DNA of 32,327 nt, from NCBI GenBank assembly GCA_937121005.1, contig CAKZKB010000568.1:1-32327 (forward strand), given 5' to 3'. Of the stretch, positions 25,001-32,208 are shown in pieces. Both the position numbers and the translations under genes were made by a program. Origin of the DNA: an uncultured cyanobacterium (GTDB lineage Bacteria; Cyanobacteriota; Cyanobacteriia; Cyanobacteriales; Geitlerinemataceae). Each line of letters begins with the position of its first letter. Position 1 is the stretch's first letter. Under the pieces are notes generated by a model, which saw only the letters and a program-made list of their open reading frames with translations, was not told the origin of the DNA and made no database searches.

Positions 25001-27058
25001 CGCGTCGCCGCCGAAACTGCATTGGAACGACAGTTACAGCATACTGTTTTACTCGGACGCATTACCGAAGAAATTCGCCAAAGTCTCGATAGCGAGCAAA
25101 TTTTTCAAACCGCCGCCGTGCAAATTGGACGTGCCTTTGAGGTCGATCGCTGCTTAATTCATACTTACAGCGATCGTACTCCGTCTAAAATACCAATTGT
25201 TGCCGAATATCTGTCGCCGGGTACTCCCTCGATGATAGAAATAGAAGTGCCGATCGATGGCAACTCTCACGCACAACAGTTAATTTCTCAAGAACGAGCG
25301 ATCGTTACCGATAATGTGTATGTCGATCCATCTTTACAAAATGCCATCGGTTTGTGCGAGCAACTCGAAATTAAATCCATGCTGGCGATCGGTACGTTTT
25401 ACAATAACAAACCCAACGGGATTATTGGCTTGCAACAATGCCATTCATTCCGACAGTGGACGCAAGACGATATCAATTTGCTAGAAGATGTAGCCGCACA
25501 GTTAGGAATTGCTTTGGCGCAAGCGCAACTTCTCGATCGCGAACGCCAGCGCAAACAACAACTCAAACGTAAAAATCTGGCTCTGAAAGAAGCAACGCGC
25601 AAAGCCGAATCTGCTAACCAAGCCAAAAGCGAATTTCTGGCCAATATGAGTCACGAAATCCGTACTCCTCTCAATGCCATTCTCGGATTTTGCGATTTGC
25701 TTAAAGATCGCGTCGATCGTCCCCAATACCGCGCTTACGTGCAGTCGATCGCCGCTAGCGGTAAAACCTTGCTAGCGCTAATTAACGACATTCTCGACCT
25801 GTCTAAAATTGAGGCAGGTAAACTCCAAATTCAATTTGAACCCGTCAATTTGCGCGTTTTGATGGTTGAAATTCAACAAATTTTCTCTCAAAAAGTTGCA
25901 GCCAAAGGAATCGAGTTTAACTTAGACACAAACGAACTAATTCCGAGTAGCATCTATCTAGACGAAGTGCGCTTGCGGCAAATTTTGTTTAATGTGGTTG
26001 GCAACGCCATTAAATTTACGAATTCTGGTTCTGTCACCCTGTCGGCAATTTTGTGTTGCGCGTCTCCGGGTAGCGAAGGAATTTGCTTGCAACTCTCAGT
26101 CGCCGATACGGGAATTGGCATCGCCGAAGACCAAAAAGAGCGTATTTTTGAAGCCTTTTTACAAACAGAAGGACAAAGTACCCGTCAGTATGGCGGTACG
26201 GGATTGGGGTTAGCCATTACTAAGCGGCTGACCGAACTATTAGGAGGAACGATCGCGGTAGATAGCGAACTCGGCCGCGGATCGACATTTACCTTGACCT
26301 TCCCCAATTTACGTTTAGCAGAAGCAGAAGCGATCGCGATCGTAGATGACGAAACCGACGACAACTTAGGTCAGTTTGCACCTTTAACCATTCTCGCCGT
26401 TGATGACGTGCCGCAAAACCTCGATTTGTTGATCGAATATTTTGACGGTACGCCTCACCAAATCCTCACGGCAACTGATGGTTTCGGTGCGATTCAAATG
26501 GCAAAACTGCACCATCCCGATTTGATTTTACTCGATTTGCGAATGCCGAATATGGACGGAACCGAAGCCGCACGGCGACTCAAACGCGATGGCGAAACCA
26601 GCGATATTCCGATTATCGTCATTACTGCTTCTTCTATGGGACGCGATCGCGATCGTCTTGCGTCTATTTGCCAAGGGTTTCTACGCAAACCCGTCAGTCG
26701 TTCCCAACTCGCCAACGAAATGAAACAAATCTTTACGGTTGTGGAAACGAGTTCGGTATCGACACCGCCACCCGAAGCATCTGCACCCGAAGCGATCGTC
26801 GATCTGCCGCAACTCCTGGAAAAACTGTCCCACCAGGAGTCTGAAACCTGGCCCGATTTATGTCAAAAAATGAAGATGCGCGACCTACGCACTTTTTCCC
26901 AAATTCTGCTACAATGGGGAGAAGAACATCACTGCCAACCCCTGCGCGACTACGCCACAAGTTTGTCGTTACAAATCGATAACTTCGACTGGGACAACCT
27001 CCCCAAAACCCTGCAAGCCTTCCCCGAACTGGTGCGATCGCTGCGATCCCATGCCTAA
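22004..27058 (+). CDS. Ethylene-receptor-type hybrid histidine kinase with six PAS domains
   Basis: The protein has 1684 residues. Residues 15-120 form a three-helix ethylene-binding domain with the residues known from Arabidopsis ETR1: Asp35, Tyr42, Ile72, and the copper ligands Cys75 and His79 in LCGIGH. A coiled coil (125-190) leads to six PAS domains at about 190-310, 345-475, 505-620, 620-740, 745-875 and 875-1000, most ending in DI(S/T)DRK. A GAF domain follows (1010-1170) without an obvious bilin Cys. Then HisKA (His1217 in MSHEIRTPLN), HATPase (N, G1 and G2 boxes: GNAIKFT, DTGIGI, GGTGLGL), a receiver (Asp1511) and a helical tail. The Synechocystis homologue SynEtr1/UirS is shorter. 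The stop overlaps the GGDEF gene's ATG by 8 nt, so the two are likely partners. Confidence 0.92.
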   Translation: MWTLLKSIFSPDAYMPHGYCYLWQTPLVWLHVVSDLLTAMAYFSITILLFYFLRKRRNVPFAGVFGLFAAFINLCGIGHLLDVWTLWHPAYWLTGVEQAATAAVSCYTAAAMVWLLPQFLALRSPEDLEEINQELKKEIADRVTAEAALEATNDRLEERVRDRTALLEAANEQLQKEIEEREAIALDLRQKEEQLSQLTDNIHEVFYLHDVETNDLLYVSPAFERIWGISQARLYQNSQLWLDLIHPDDRDPMLAIVTDNEMKVSADLEYRIVRPDGEVRWIHSRNFPVIDEAGEVYRFAGIAEDISDRKLAEQALQTVNENLEIIVEMRSIELREANDRLQREIQERIAIAASLREKEERFRRTFDDAATGMAMVSLEGCWLEVNRSLCEMLGYSESELRSLTVQNITQPEDMAIDLAYSRQLLNGEIRNYQMEKRYFHKNGNFVWVLLSVSLVRDEDDRPLYFVAQIQDIRDRKQAEIAVQEREIQLENYNRALRDVNNELAEQKQFFENILDGLPVSIFLKDRDMKFRFLNRAAVEGLGLQGRAFSNINYDELFGDDARRFWQDDLEAFDLGTTTLKEETFRVDGDLIHFILSRTPIQVSNDETLLLACAIDITDRKQAELARLRYERIVAATTDGICLVDRDYTYQFANPTYLNWYGLSLNEIVDRSVCTLLGDEFCDRVVQPHLQQCLQGETVGYETWIDYPQIGSQFMSVTYAPYREPNGEISAVLVSLRNITDLKQTEDALRTSETRLRTIADNLPGAIYTIVRNTEGDFAFEYISDGCRDLFELDPEVIVKNSSLLFLQIHPDDFSSYVDAVEFSAAHLSPFSYEWRHILPSGETRWILANSRPQQRNNGEIVWDGVVLDISDRKIFEENLRESEQKFRQLAENISQVFFIISRQGEMLYISPAYERIWGRSCQDLYENPRSWLDSVYREDLPRIASSLEQQISQGTTFNETYRIQQPNGNIRWISANSSPVYDDKGQFYRFVGIAEDISDRVAAETALERQLQHTVLLGRITEEIRQSLDSEQIFQTAAVQIGRAFEVDRCLIHTYSDRTPSKIPIVAEYLSPGTPSMIEIEVPIDGNSHAQQLISQERAIVTDNVYVDPSLQNAIGLCEQLEIKSMLAIGTFYNNKPNGIIGLQQCHSFRQWTQDDINLLEDVAAQLGIALAQAQLLDRERQRKQQLKRKNLALKEATRKAESANQAKSEFLANMSHEIRTPLNAILGFCDLLKDRVDRPQYRAYVQSIAASGKTLLALINDILDLSKIEAGKLQIQFEPVNLRVLMVEIQQIFSQKVAAKGIEFNLDTNELIPSSIYLDEVRLRQILFNVVGNAIKFTNSGSVTLSAILCCASPGSEGICLQLSVADTGIGIAEDQKERIFEAFLQTEGQSTRQYGGTGLGLAITKRLTELLGGTIAVDSELGRGSTFTLTFPNLRLAEAEAIAIVDDETDDNLGQFAPLTILAVDDVPQNLDLLIEYFDGTPHQILTATDGFGAIQMAKLHHPDLILLDLRMPNMDGTEAARRLKRDGETSDIPIIVITASSMGRDRDRLASICQGFLRKPVSRSQLANEMKQIFTVVETSSVSTPPPEASAPEAIVDLPQLLEKLSHQESETWPDLCQKMKMRDLRTFSQILLQWGEEHHCQPLRDYATSLSLQIDNFDWDNLPKTLQAFPELVRSLRSHA

Positions 27059-28103
27059 AGCACTCTCATTACCGTTGTCACTGTTAAAATTGGGGAGTAC
27101 AATAGAAAGAGTCCATTCAGTCGCGATCGCTATGATTGCATTCCGTCCCGACGACTGCTTAATTTTAGTCGCCGACGATCTGGCTCAAAATCTACAAGTC
27201 TTAGGTTCTCTGCTCGACAGTGCGGGATATGCGACCACCTTTGCCACGAGCGGTACCCAGGCGATCGAGCGTGCGAAAACGGCTCGTCCCGACTTGATTT
27301 TGCTCGATTTAATGATGCCGGGAATCGACGGATTGCAAACCTGCGCCGCTTTGAAACAAGAACCGCAAACCTGCAAAATTCCGATTATTTTTATTACCGC
27401 CAGTCACGACAAAGATCGGGTTCTCGATGCCTTCGAGCTCGGAGCCGTCGATTACGTTACCAAACCCTTCGAGTCGAAAGAATTGCTCGCTCGCGTCAAA
27501 ACTCATTTAGAACTCAAACGAGCCAAAGACGAGCTCGAACGCGCTCTCGCCGAAGTCGAGCGCCTCGCCATTACCGATCCCCTCACGGGACTGTTCAACC
27601 GCCGCTATTTGTATGCCATTGGCGAGCAAGAATTCGAGCGTACCTGCCGTTACGGTGCGCCATTTTGCGTTCTCATGCTCGACCTCGATCGCTTCAAAAC
27701 GATTAACGACACCTACGGACACGCCGTCGGCGACGAAGTGCTGCGATCGACCGCCAGATGCTTGCGCCAAACCCTGCGTCAAAGCGATGTTGTCGGTCGT
27801 TTTGGTGGCGAAGAGTTTTTAGCGATTTTACCGTCCACCCCCCTGGCGCAAGCCGTGACAGTGGCTCAGCGCCTCCGCAAAGCCATTACCCGATACAGTT
27901 TTTCGAGTTGCGATCGCGTCACGGCCAGCTTCGGAGTTGCTACTTACCGTCCTGGCGATCGCAGTTTCGAGAGTACCGTCAAACGGGCCGACGATGCGCT
28001 GTACCAAGCCAAGAGAGAGGGCCGCGATCGCGTTTGTACTTGTGGCGATTGTGCTGCTATTCTCTCATTTCCGCCTCCCATTATCGCAGTCGAAAATTCT
28101 TAA
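27051..28103 (+). CDS. Response regulator diguanylate cyclase (REC-GGDEF)
   Basis: The protein has 350 residues from ATG 27051. An internal ATG at 27132, just before FRPDDCLILVADD, would remove 27 residues that are not part of the domain; TACAAT near 27101 could be a -10 box for it. The receiver has the acidic pair in VADD, phospho-acceptor Asp86 in LLDLMMPG, Thr in FITASH and Lys in VTKPFE. A short coiled coil links it to a GGDEF domain whose active site is GGEEF at 252-256, with LDLDRFKTINDTYGH upstream. RQSD (243-246) lies five residues before it and fits the inhibitory c-di-GMP site RxxD. It should make c-di-GMP from two GTP upon phosphorylation, probably by the overlapping kinase gene upstream. 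An extra Cys-rich tail (CTCGDC) is unusual. Confidence 0.92.
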   Translation: MPKALSLPLSLLKLGSTIERVHSVAIAMIAFRPDDCLILVADDLAQNLQVLGSLLDSAGYATTFATSGTQAIERAKTARPDLILLDLMMPGIDGLQTCAALKQEPQTCKIPIIFITASHDKDRVLDAFELGAVDYVTKPFESKELLARVKTHLELKRAKDELERALAEVERLAITDPLTGLFNRRYLYAIGEQEFERTCRYGAPFCVLMLDLDRFKTINDTYGHAVGDEVLRSTARCLRQTLRQSDVVGRFGGEEFLAILPSTPLAQAVTVAQRLRKAITRYSFSSCDRVTASFGVATYRPGDRSFESTVKRADDALYQAKREGRDRVCTCGDCAAILSFPPPIIAVENS

Positions 28104-28666
28104 GCCAACACCTCATCGTAAATATCTGCCATTGTCAGCGATAACCCCACTGAGTTTAAGTTTAAGCGATCGCCTGCCCTCGAGATCTCCCCAGACCAGT
28201 GTCCGTTTGCGTCCGGTCGATAGACCTCCACCTGCATTTTCTCTTGCGAGACGAGAACGTATTCCTGCAAACTGGGTAAACTTTGGTAGTTCAATCGTTT
28301 TTCTCGCCGATCTAGATTTTCCGTCGAGGGTGAGAGAACTTCTACAATTAAACAAGGCCGGGTTTTGTAAAACTTTTCCGTATCGCGATCGTCGCACGTC
28401 ACCATCACATCGGGATAGTAAAAAATATCGACGCTATTGTTAGCAAGGGAAATATTGACCTTCATATCGGCAATAAAGGTTTTACATCCACTTCCGCGCA
28501 GATGAAAGCGTAAAAAGCTAGCAATATTTAAAGCAATGCGGTTGTGGTTTTCACTTCCACCCGTCATCGCAAAAACTTGACCGCCGATATACTCGTGGCG
28601 AACGAGACTTTTTTCTTCGCCATTGAGATAGTCAGTTACGGAAACAAAAGTTGTTGCCAGTTCCAT
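28100..28666 (-). CDS. Uma2 family (DUF820) endonuclease-like protein
   Basis: The protein has 188 residues, the usual length. Landmarks are the start VSVTDYLNGEEKS, HEYIGGQVFAMTGGSENHNRIALNI, the strand YYPDVMVTCD and the core LIVEVLSPSTENLDRREKR.NYQSLPSLQEYVLVSQ. The D...EVLS pattern is the modified PD-(D/E)XK nuclease core of this family, which is greatly expanded in cyanobacteria. The natural substrate is not known. Its stop codon overlaps the stop of the convergent diguanylate cyclase gene by four bases. The start MELATTFVS is a plain ATG. Nothing links it functionally to its neighbours. Confidence 0.9.
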   Translation of the reverse strand: MELATTFVSVTDYLNGEEKSLVRHEYIGGQVFAMTGGSENHNRIALNIASFLRFHLRGSGCKTFIADMKVNISLANNSVDIFYYPDVMVTCDDRDTEKFYKTRPCLIVEVLSPSTENLDRREKRLNYQSLPSLQEYVLVSQEKMQVEVYRPDANGHWSGEISRAGDRLNLNSVGLSLTMADIYDEVLA

Positions 28667-28724
28667 TGTTTGACCTCGAAGCGATCGCTCCTGCGACGCT
28701 CTACCTCATGCTTTTATTGTAAGG

Positions 28725-28832
28725 ATTCAGGTAGGCTAGGCTAAACGGGTGTAGAAACCCGATTTCTCGCTTATAGCGGACAAAATCTGAATTTTTCCCT
28801 TCAGAAACCGGGTTTCTCTGTACCACCTGAAT
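28725..28832 (-). repeat. ~108 bp inverted-repeat element, copy B (MITE-like)
   Basis: The ends are perfect inverted octamers ATTCAGGT (28725-28732) and ACCTGAAT (28825-28832). It contains AGAAACCCGATTTCT (28753-28767) and AGAAACCGGGTTTCT (28803-28817). Its reverse complement aligns with 13037-13145, sharing ATTCAGGTG, ACAGAGAAACCCGGTTTCT and GGGTTTCTAC at matching distances. No protein can be encoded. Confidence 0.8.
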
Positions 28833-28887
28833 ACTTACCTTTTATTTTATGGCAAATTTCCGTACTTGTCACAAAATTTAACTGCAT

Positions 28888-29080
28888 CTGCCGATCGACT
28901 CCCGTCGTCCGATCGCCCGTAACCGGGGGAACGGGGCGATCGCGATCGTTCTGGAAAAGTACCTCAGCGCACAAATTGAGGCGATCGAGAACATCCTACC
29001 GCAAGGATTTGGACTTGCCGGACAAGGACGACATGGCCCTGGCGTGTTACTATGCTCGATCGTTGCCATCCCCTCACTGA
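28888..29080 (+). pseudogene. Decayed DUF433-like antitoxin gene (tentative)
   Basis: One frame reads RPIARNRGNGAIAIVLEKYL then SAQIEAIENILP, which resembles the DUF433 pattern RPxIRGTRIxVxxVLExL...EEIL. A shift of one base then gives DLDLPDKDDMALACYYARSL followed by TGA (29078-29080), which resembles the domain end (P-x-L-x-x-x-D-I-x-A-x-L-x-Y-A). No start codon is present and a frameshift separates the halves, so the gene would be dead. DUF433 proteins are usually antitoxins of toxin-antitoxin pairs; no partner is visible. The call rests on pattern memory only. Confidence 0.35.
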
Positions 29081-29125
29081 TGGGGACAGAGGAGCGATGG
29101 CGGGGTAGCGCGGATGCAGGTGCGA

Positions 29126-29197
29126 TCGACGGTTTGCGCTAAGACGGTGCGCCTGCTGTTTCGGGAGTTGGTTGTCGAAGTTTTTCCCTCAGAGTAA
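29126..29197 (+). repeat. Coding-like fragment shared with 32131-32208, copy 1
   Basis: It reads STVCAKTVRLLFRELVVEVF then PSE and TAA; the second copy reads STVRAKAVRLLFRKLVAELF then PGNRE and TAA. The two share an identical 20-base core (CGGTGCGCCTGCTGTTTCGG), and differences elsewhere are mostly conservative. This looks like the 3' end of one gene family, perhaps a transposase, left at two sites. Family unknown. Confidence 0.55.
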
Positions 29198-29351
29198 ACT
29201 AAGGTGAAAATTGGCGATCGCGATCGTCCAAATCTTTAGCAAACCGCTAGTATATTATAAAACATCTAGACTCATCCGCCCTCACACCGCAGTCCACATC
29301 AAGACTTGCCACCATCGCACCCCAGCGTGCGAGCTCGGGCCGTCACTTTCT

Positions 29352-29356
29352 GGAGG
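29352..29356 (+). promoter_or_regulatory. Shine-Dalgarno GGAGG deciding a GTG start
   Basis: GGAGG lies 12 bases before GTG 29369. It is the only good ribosome-binding site near the open frame, which continues upstream to 29306, and it supports GTG as the start of the penicillin-binding protein. Confidence 0.6.
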
Positions 29357-29368
29357 AAACACCACACC

Positions 29369-31303
29369 GTGTCAGCCAACGCCGTCAGAGAACACCGCCA
29401 AAAACGCCAGGCTCGAGTCCCGGAGCGCGTTTTCGACTTCATGCAGTCGGTGGGGAAAGTCACTGCGGGCACCATGCTCGGCATCACCATGCTCGGCAGT
29501 TCGGTCGTGGCTGGCGGTCTAGTGGGTCTAGCCGTCAGCTTCCGCAATTTGCCCGACGTGCGGGTACTGCAAAACTACGTCCCCACTGAAACCAGCCACA
29601 TCTACGATATCAACGGCAAACTGCTGTTTCGGATGCACGACGAGGCCAACCGAGAAGTGATTCCCCTGCCCAAAATCTCGGAGGATCTGAAACTGGCCGT
29701 ACTGGCGATCGAGGACAGCCACTTCTACCAGCACGAAGGGATCAACCCCGGTGCGGTGGCCCGTGCCTTTCTAGCGAACATGGAACAAGGGGAAACTGTC
29801 GAAGGGGCTTCTACCCTGACGATGCAGTTGGTAAAAAACCTGTTCCTCACGCCGCAGCGCAAATTTAGCCGCAAGGTAGCCGAAGCGGTGTTGTCCATTC
29901 GCCTCGAACAAATCCTGCAAAAGAACGAGATTTTCGAGCTCTATCTCAATCAAGTTTACTGGGGTCACAACCTCTACGGGGCAGAAACGGCGGCGCAAAG
30001 CTATTTCAACAAGTCAGCCCGCGATCTGAACCTGGCCGAAGCCTCAATGATGGCGGGGTTAATTCAGGCCCCCGAAGATTACAGTCCCTTCGTGAACTAC
30101 GAGGTGGCCAAGGGCCGGCAGGCGATCGTCCTCAACCGGATGGTCGAGCTCAAATGGATCTCCCCGGAAGAAGCTGAAGCAGCCCGCACCGAACCCCTGC
30201 GCGTCGGTCGCATCACCTCTTTCCCCCAAAGCGAAGTCCCCTACGTCACGGAAGCGGCGGTACAAGAACTCACTGAAGAGTTCGGCCGCGATGCCGTTCT
30301 CAAGGGGGGAATGCGCGTCCAGACGACCATCGACCTGGAAATGCAGCGTTTGGCCGAGCGCGTGGTCAAAGACTGGCACGATCGCCTCTACGCCCAAGGG
30401 GTCTATTTCGACAAGGATCAAGGGCAACTGGCCCTGGTGGCGGTGGATCCGCGCACTCAGTTTGTCAAAGCAATGGTCGGCGGTGCGGACTTCGGCAAAA
30501 GCCAGTACAACCGCGCCATCCAAGCCCAACGCCAACCGGGATCGGCATTTAAGCCTTTCGTCTACTATACGGCGTTCGCAACGGGGAATTACTCGCCCGA
30601 GTCAGTGGTCAACGACTCCCCGGTTAAGTATCGCGATGGCGATGGCTACTACGTCCCCCAAAACTACGGCGGTTCGTTTTCCGGTGCGGTGAGCATTCGC
30701 AAGGCGATCGAGGTCTCTCTCAACATTCCGGCGGTGACGCTAGGACAGGAGATCGGCCTCAACAAAGTAGTGGAAACCGCTCGCGTTTTGGGAGTCGAAA
30801 GCCCCATCGATCCGGTGATTTCTCTGCCCTTGGGGTCGGTGGATCTGACCCCCTTGGAAATGGCTAGCGCCTTTGGCACCTTTGCCAACAACGGCTGGCG
30901 ATCGCAAAATACGTTTATCGTCCAAGTCACCAACAGTAGCGGCGATATTCTCCTGGACAACACCCCCAACCCGCGCCTGGTACTCGATCCTTGGGCTTCG
31001 GCTTCCATTAACGATGTCTTGCAAGGAGTCATCAAACAGGGAACGGCCACCAACGCCGCGATCGGCCGGCCGGCCGCAGGCAAAACGGGCACCACCAGTT
31101 CCGAACGCGATGTCTGGTTTGTGGGTTACGTGCCCCAGTTATCGGTGGCGGTATGGATCGGCAACGACGACTACCGACCCCTTGCTTACGGGGTAACGGG
31201 GGGAACGTTTGCGGCCCCGGTGTGGCGCGACTTTATGAAGAAAGCTCTCGCCAACGAGCCCGTGATTCCCTTCCGGCCGCCGAGCGATTTCGATCGCCCC
31301 TAA
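29369..31303 (+). CDS. Bifunctional class A penicillin-binding protein (PBP1A-like)
   Basis: The protein has 644 residues from GTG 29369 (MSANAVREHRQ), supported by GGAGG. A basic cytoplasmic tail precedes one membrane helix (about 35-58). The transglycosylase domain (GT51) has the catalytic Glu115 in AIEDSHFYQHEG, plus TLTMQLVKNLFL, KFSRKVAEAVLSIRLE and YLNQVYWGHNLYGAE. The transpeptidase domain has Ser392 in SAFK, the SLN motif (450-452) and KTGT (572-575). It polymerises glycan strands from lipid II and cross-links the peptides in the periplasm. The frame could start upstream at 29306, but those residues lack family character. A guanine-rich repeat follows its stop. Confidence 0.95.
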   Translation: MSANAVREHRQKRQARVPERVFDFMQSVGKVTAGTMLGITMLGSSVVAGGLVGLAVSFRNLPDVRVLQNYVPTETSHIYDINGKLLFRMHDEANREVIPLPKISEDLKLAVLAIEDSHFYQHEGINPGAVARAFLANMEQGETVEGASTLTMQLVKNLFLTPQRKFSRKVAEAVLSIRLEQILQKNEIFELYLNQVYWGHNLYGAETAAQSYFNKSARDLNLAEASMMAGLIQAPEDYSPFVNYEVAKGRQAIVLNRMVELKWISPEEAEAARTEPLRVGRITSFPQSEVPYVTEAAVQELTEEFGRDAVLKGGMRVQTTIDLEMQRLAERVVKDWHDRLYAQGVYFDKDQGQLALVAVDPRTQFVKAMVGGADFGKSQYNRAIQAQRQPGSAFKPFVYYTAFATGNYSPESVVNDSPVKYRDGDGYYVPQNYGGSFSGAVSIRKAIEVSLNIPAVTLGQEIGLNKVVETARVLGVESPIDPVISLPLGSVDLTPLEMASAFGTFANNGWRSQNTFIVQVTNSSGDILLDNTPNPRLVLDPWASASINDVLQGVIKQGTATNAAIGRPAAGKTGTTSSERDVWFVGYVPQLSVAVWIGNDDYRPLAYGVTGGTFAAPVWRDFMKKALANEPVIPFRPPSDFDRP

Positions 31304-31312
31304 GTTTGAGAA

Positions 31313-31340
31313 GGGGAGAAGGGGAGAGGGGGAGAAGGGG
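31313..31340 (+). repeat. Four G-runs with G-quadruplex pattern after the PBP gene
   Basis: Runs of four or five guanines at 31313-31316, 31321-31324, 31328-31332 and 31337-31340 are separated by AGAA, AGA and AGAA. This fits the intramolecular quadruplex rule and also makes a short purine tandem repeat on the coding strand, 10 bases after the stop codon. Confidence 0.7.
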
Positions 31341-31391
31341 AGAAATTTAAGTTCCTCACACCCCGTTCCTCTTTCATCCTTCCTGGTTTTT

Positions 31392-31715
31392 TTAAGGGTG
31401 CTGCTCGATCTCGGCTTTCATGCGCTCGAGGGTTTCGTGCATCCGATCGAACATTTGCTGGGCCGTAACTCCAAACTGCCCCAGTTGGGTGTTGAGTTGC
31501 TGCACGGTCATTTGGGCCATAAAATCTTCTGAGAGCTCGAAGCGCTTCATAAACACTCGGTAGCGCTCCATCATCTCTTCCATGCGATCGATGTATTGCT
31601 TTTTGCCCTCGCGATCGAATTTGCCGTACTTGCTACCGAGTTGTACGAGGGCTTGGTAGTCGTCAAAGAGTTGTTTGGCTTCTTGTTGGACAATTTCCGA
31701 ATCGAAAAATCCCAT
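31392..31715 (-). CDS. DUF1825 family protein
   Basis: The protein has 107 residues, wholly helical and charged, beginning MGFFDSEIVQQEAKQLFDDY and containing LGSKYGKFDREGKKQYI, MMERYRVFMKRFELSEDFMA and QMTVQQLNTQLGQFG, blocks that match the conserved cyanobacterial DUF1825 family as I remember it. There is no signal peptide or membrane segment. A coiled-coil, partner-binding role is possible, but the function is unknown. The ATG at 31715 has GGAGACG a few bases upstream. It is convergent with the penicillin-binding protein gene, with the G-rich tract between the two stops. Confidence 0.88.
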   Translation of the reverse strand: MGFFDSEIVQQEAKQLFDDYQALVQLGSKYGKFDREGKKQYIDRMEEMMERYRVFMKRFELSEDFMAQMTVQQLNTQLGQFGVTAQQMFDRMHETLERMKAEIEQHP

Positions 31716-31900
31716 AGTCGTCTCCAGTCGGATCGAGGTCTCCGTATTTTCATTGTAAAGGTTTCGCTGCTAATTCCCTAGAGGGGAACAGCGTAAAATC
31801 CCCCCATGCGTCGATCGGCAAACGGGCTTAGCTCCTTAACCAGTGCTTTAAACAGCATCCGCGCCGCTTTAAACCTCGTTCGACAAGGGGCCAGCTTGGA
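31716..31900. other. Leader of the DUF1825 gene and unassigned DNA
   Basis: This part of the 612-base stretch from 31716 to the right edge holds the DUF1825 leader and an imperfect inverted repeat TTCCCTAGAGGGGAA near 31770-31784. The rest of the stretch holds the IS66-like remnant (31901-32107), the shared fragment (32131-32208) and about 120 bases in which I see nothing. Confidence 0.5.
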
Positions 31901-32107
31901 GGGAATGCCGTTGAGCGAGCCTTGCGAACGGCAGTGATTTGGAGGCGGTTGAGCCTCGGCTCTCTATCGGCGGCGGGGAGTGAGTTTGTGGCCTGGTTGT
32001 TAACGGTTGTCACCTCTCTACGCACTCAAGGACGCTCGGTTCTCGATTTTCTCATTGAGGCTTTGCGGGGTCGCGATCCTTCTCTTTTACCTTTCCCTCC
32101 TGAATAG
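31901..32107 (+). pseudogene. C-terminal remnant of an IS66-family transposase
   Basis: The frame reads GNAVERALRTAVIWRRLSLG then SLSAAGSEFVAWLLTVVTSL, RTQGRSVLDFLIEALRG and SLLPFPPE before TAG at 32105-32107. This fits the end of IS66-like transposases of cyanobacteria (NN-x-AERALRxAVIWRxxSxGxxSxxG...LTVVxSxRxQxRxVLxFL...PSLLP). The catalytic DDE core and the N-terminus are absent: upstream residues in frame have no family character. It is therefore a dead 3' end of an insertion sequence. No terminal repeat could be recognised. Confidence 0.6.
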
Positions 32108-32130
32108 TTACCTTTTCAGCTTCCAAAATA

Positions 32131-32208
32131 TCGACTGTGCGTGCCAAGGCGGTGCGCCTGCTGTTTCGGAAGTTGGTGGCCGAGCTTTTTCCTGGCAACC
32201 GCGAATAA
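32131..32208 (+). repeat. Coding-like fragment shared with 29126-29197, copy 2
   Basis: It encodes STVRAKAVRLLFRKLVAELF then PGNRE and a TAA at 32206-32208. The relation to copy 1 covers about 57 bases, in the same orientation, so the two copies form direct repeats around the penicillin-binding protein and DUF1825 genes. It starts 23 bases after the IS66-like remnant. Confidence 0.55.

Larger units (their letters stand above)
28667..29368. other. 702-base stretch without an intact gene
   Basis: It holds, in order, repeat copy B (28725-28832), a probable decayed DUF433-like gene (28888-29080), a fragment shared with 32131-32208, and the leader of the penicillin-binding protein with a GGAGG at 29352-29356. 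I see no further structure; all other short frames lack starts or family features. Confidence 0.6.

Noticed and set aside
27880..28144. Plus-strand frames overlapping the end of the diguanylate cyclase
   Set aside because: They lie in other frames of an intact GGDEF gene and across the Uma2 3' end; no independent support.
28878..29069. 63-codon minus-strand frame in the gene-poor stretch before the PBP
   Set aside because: Cys/Pro/Arg-rich translation typical of a shadow; the plus strand gives a better, though decayed, family match.
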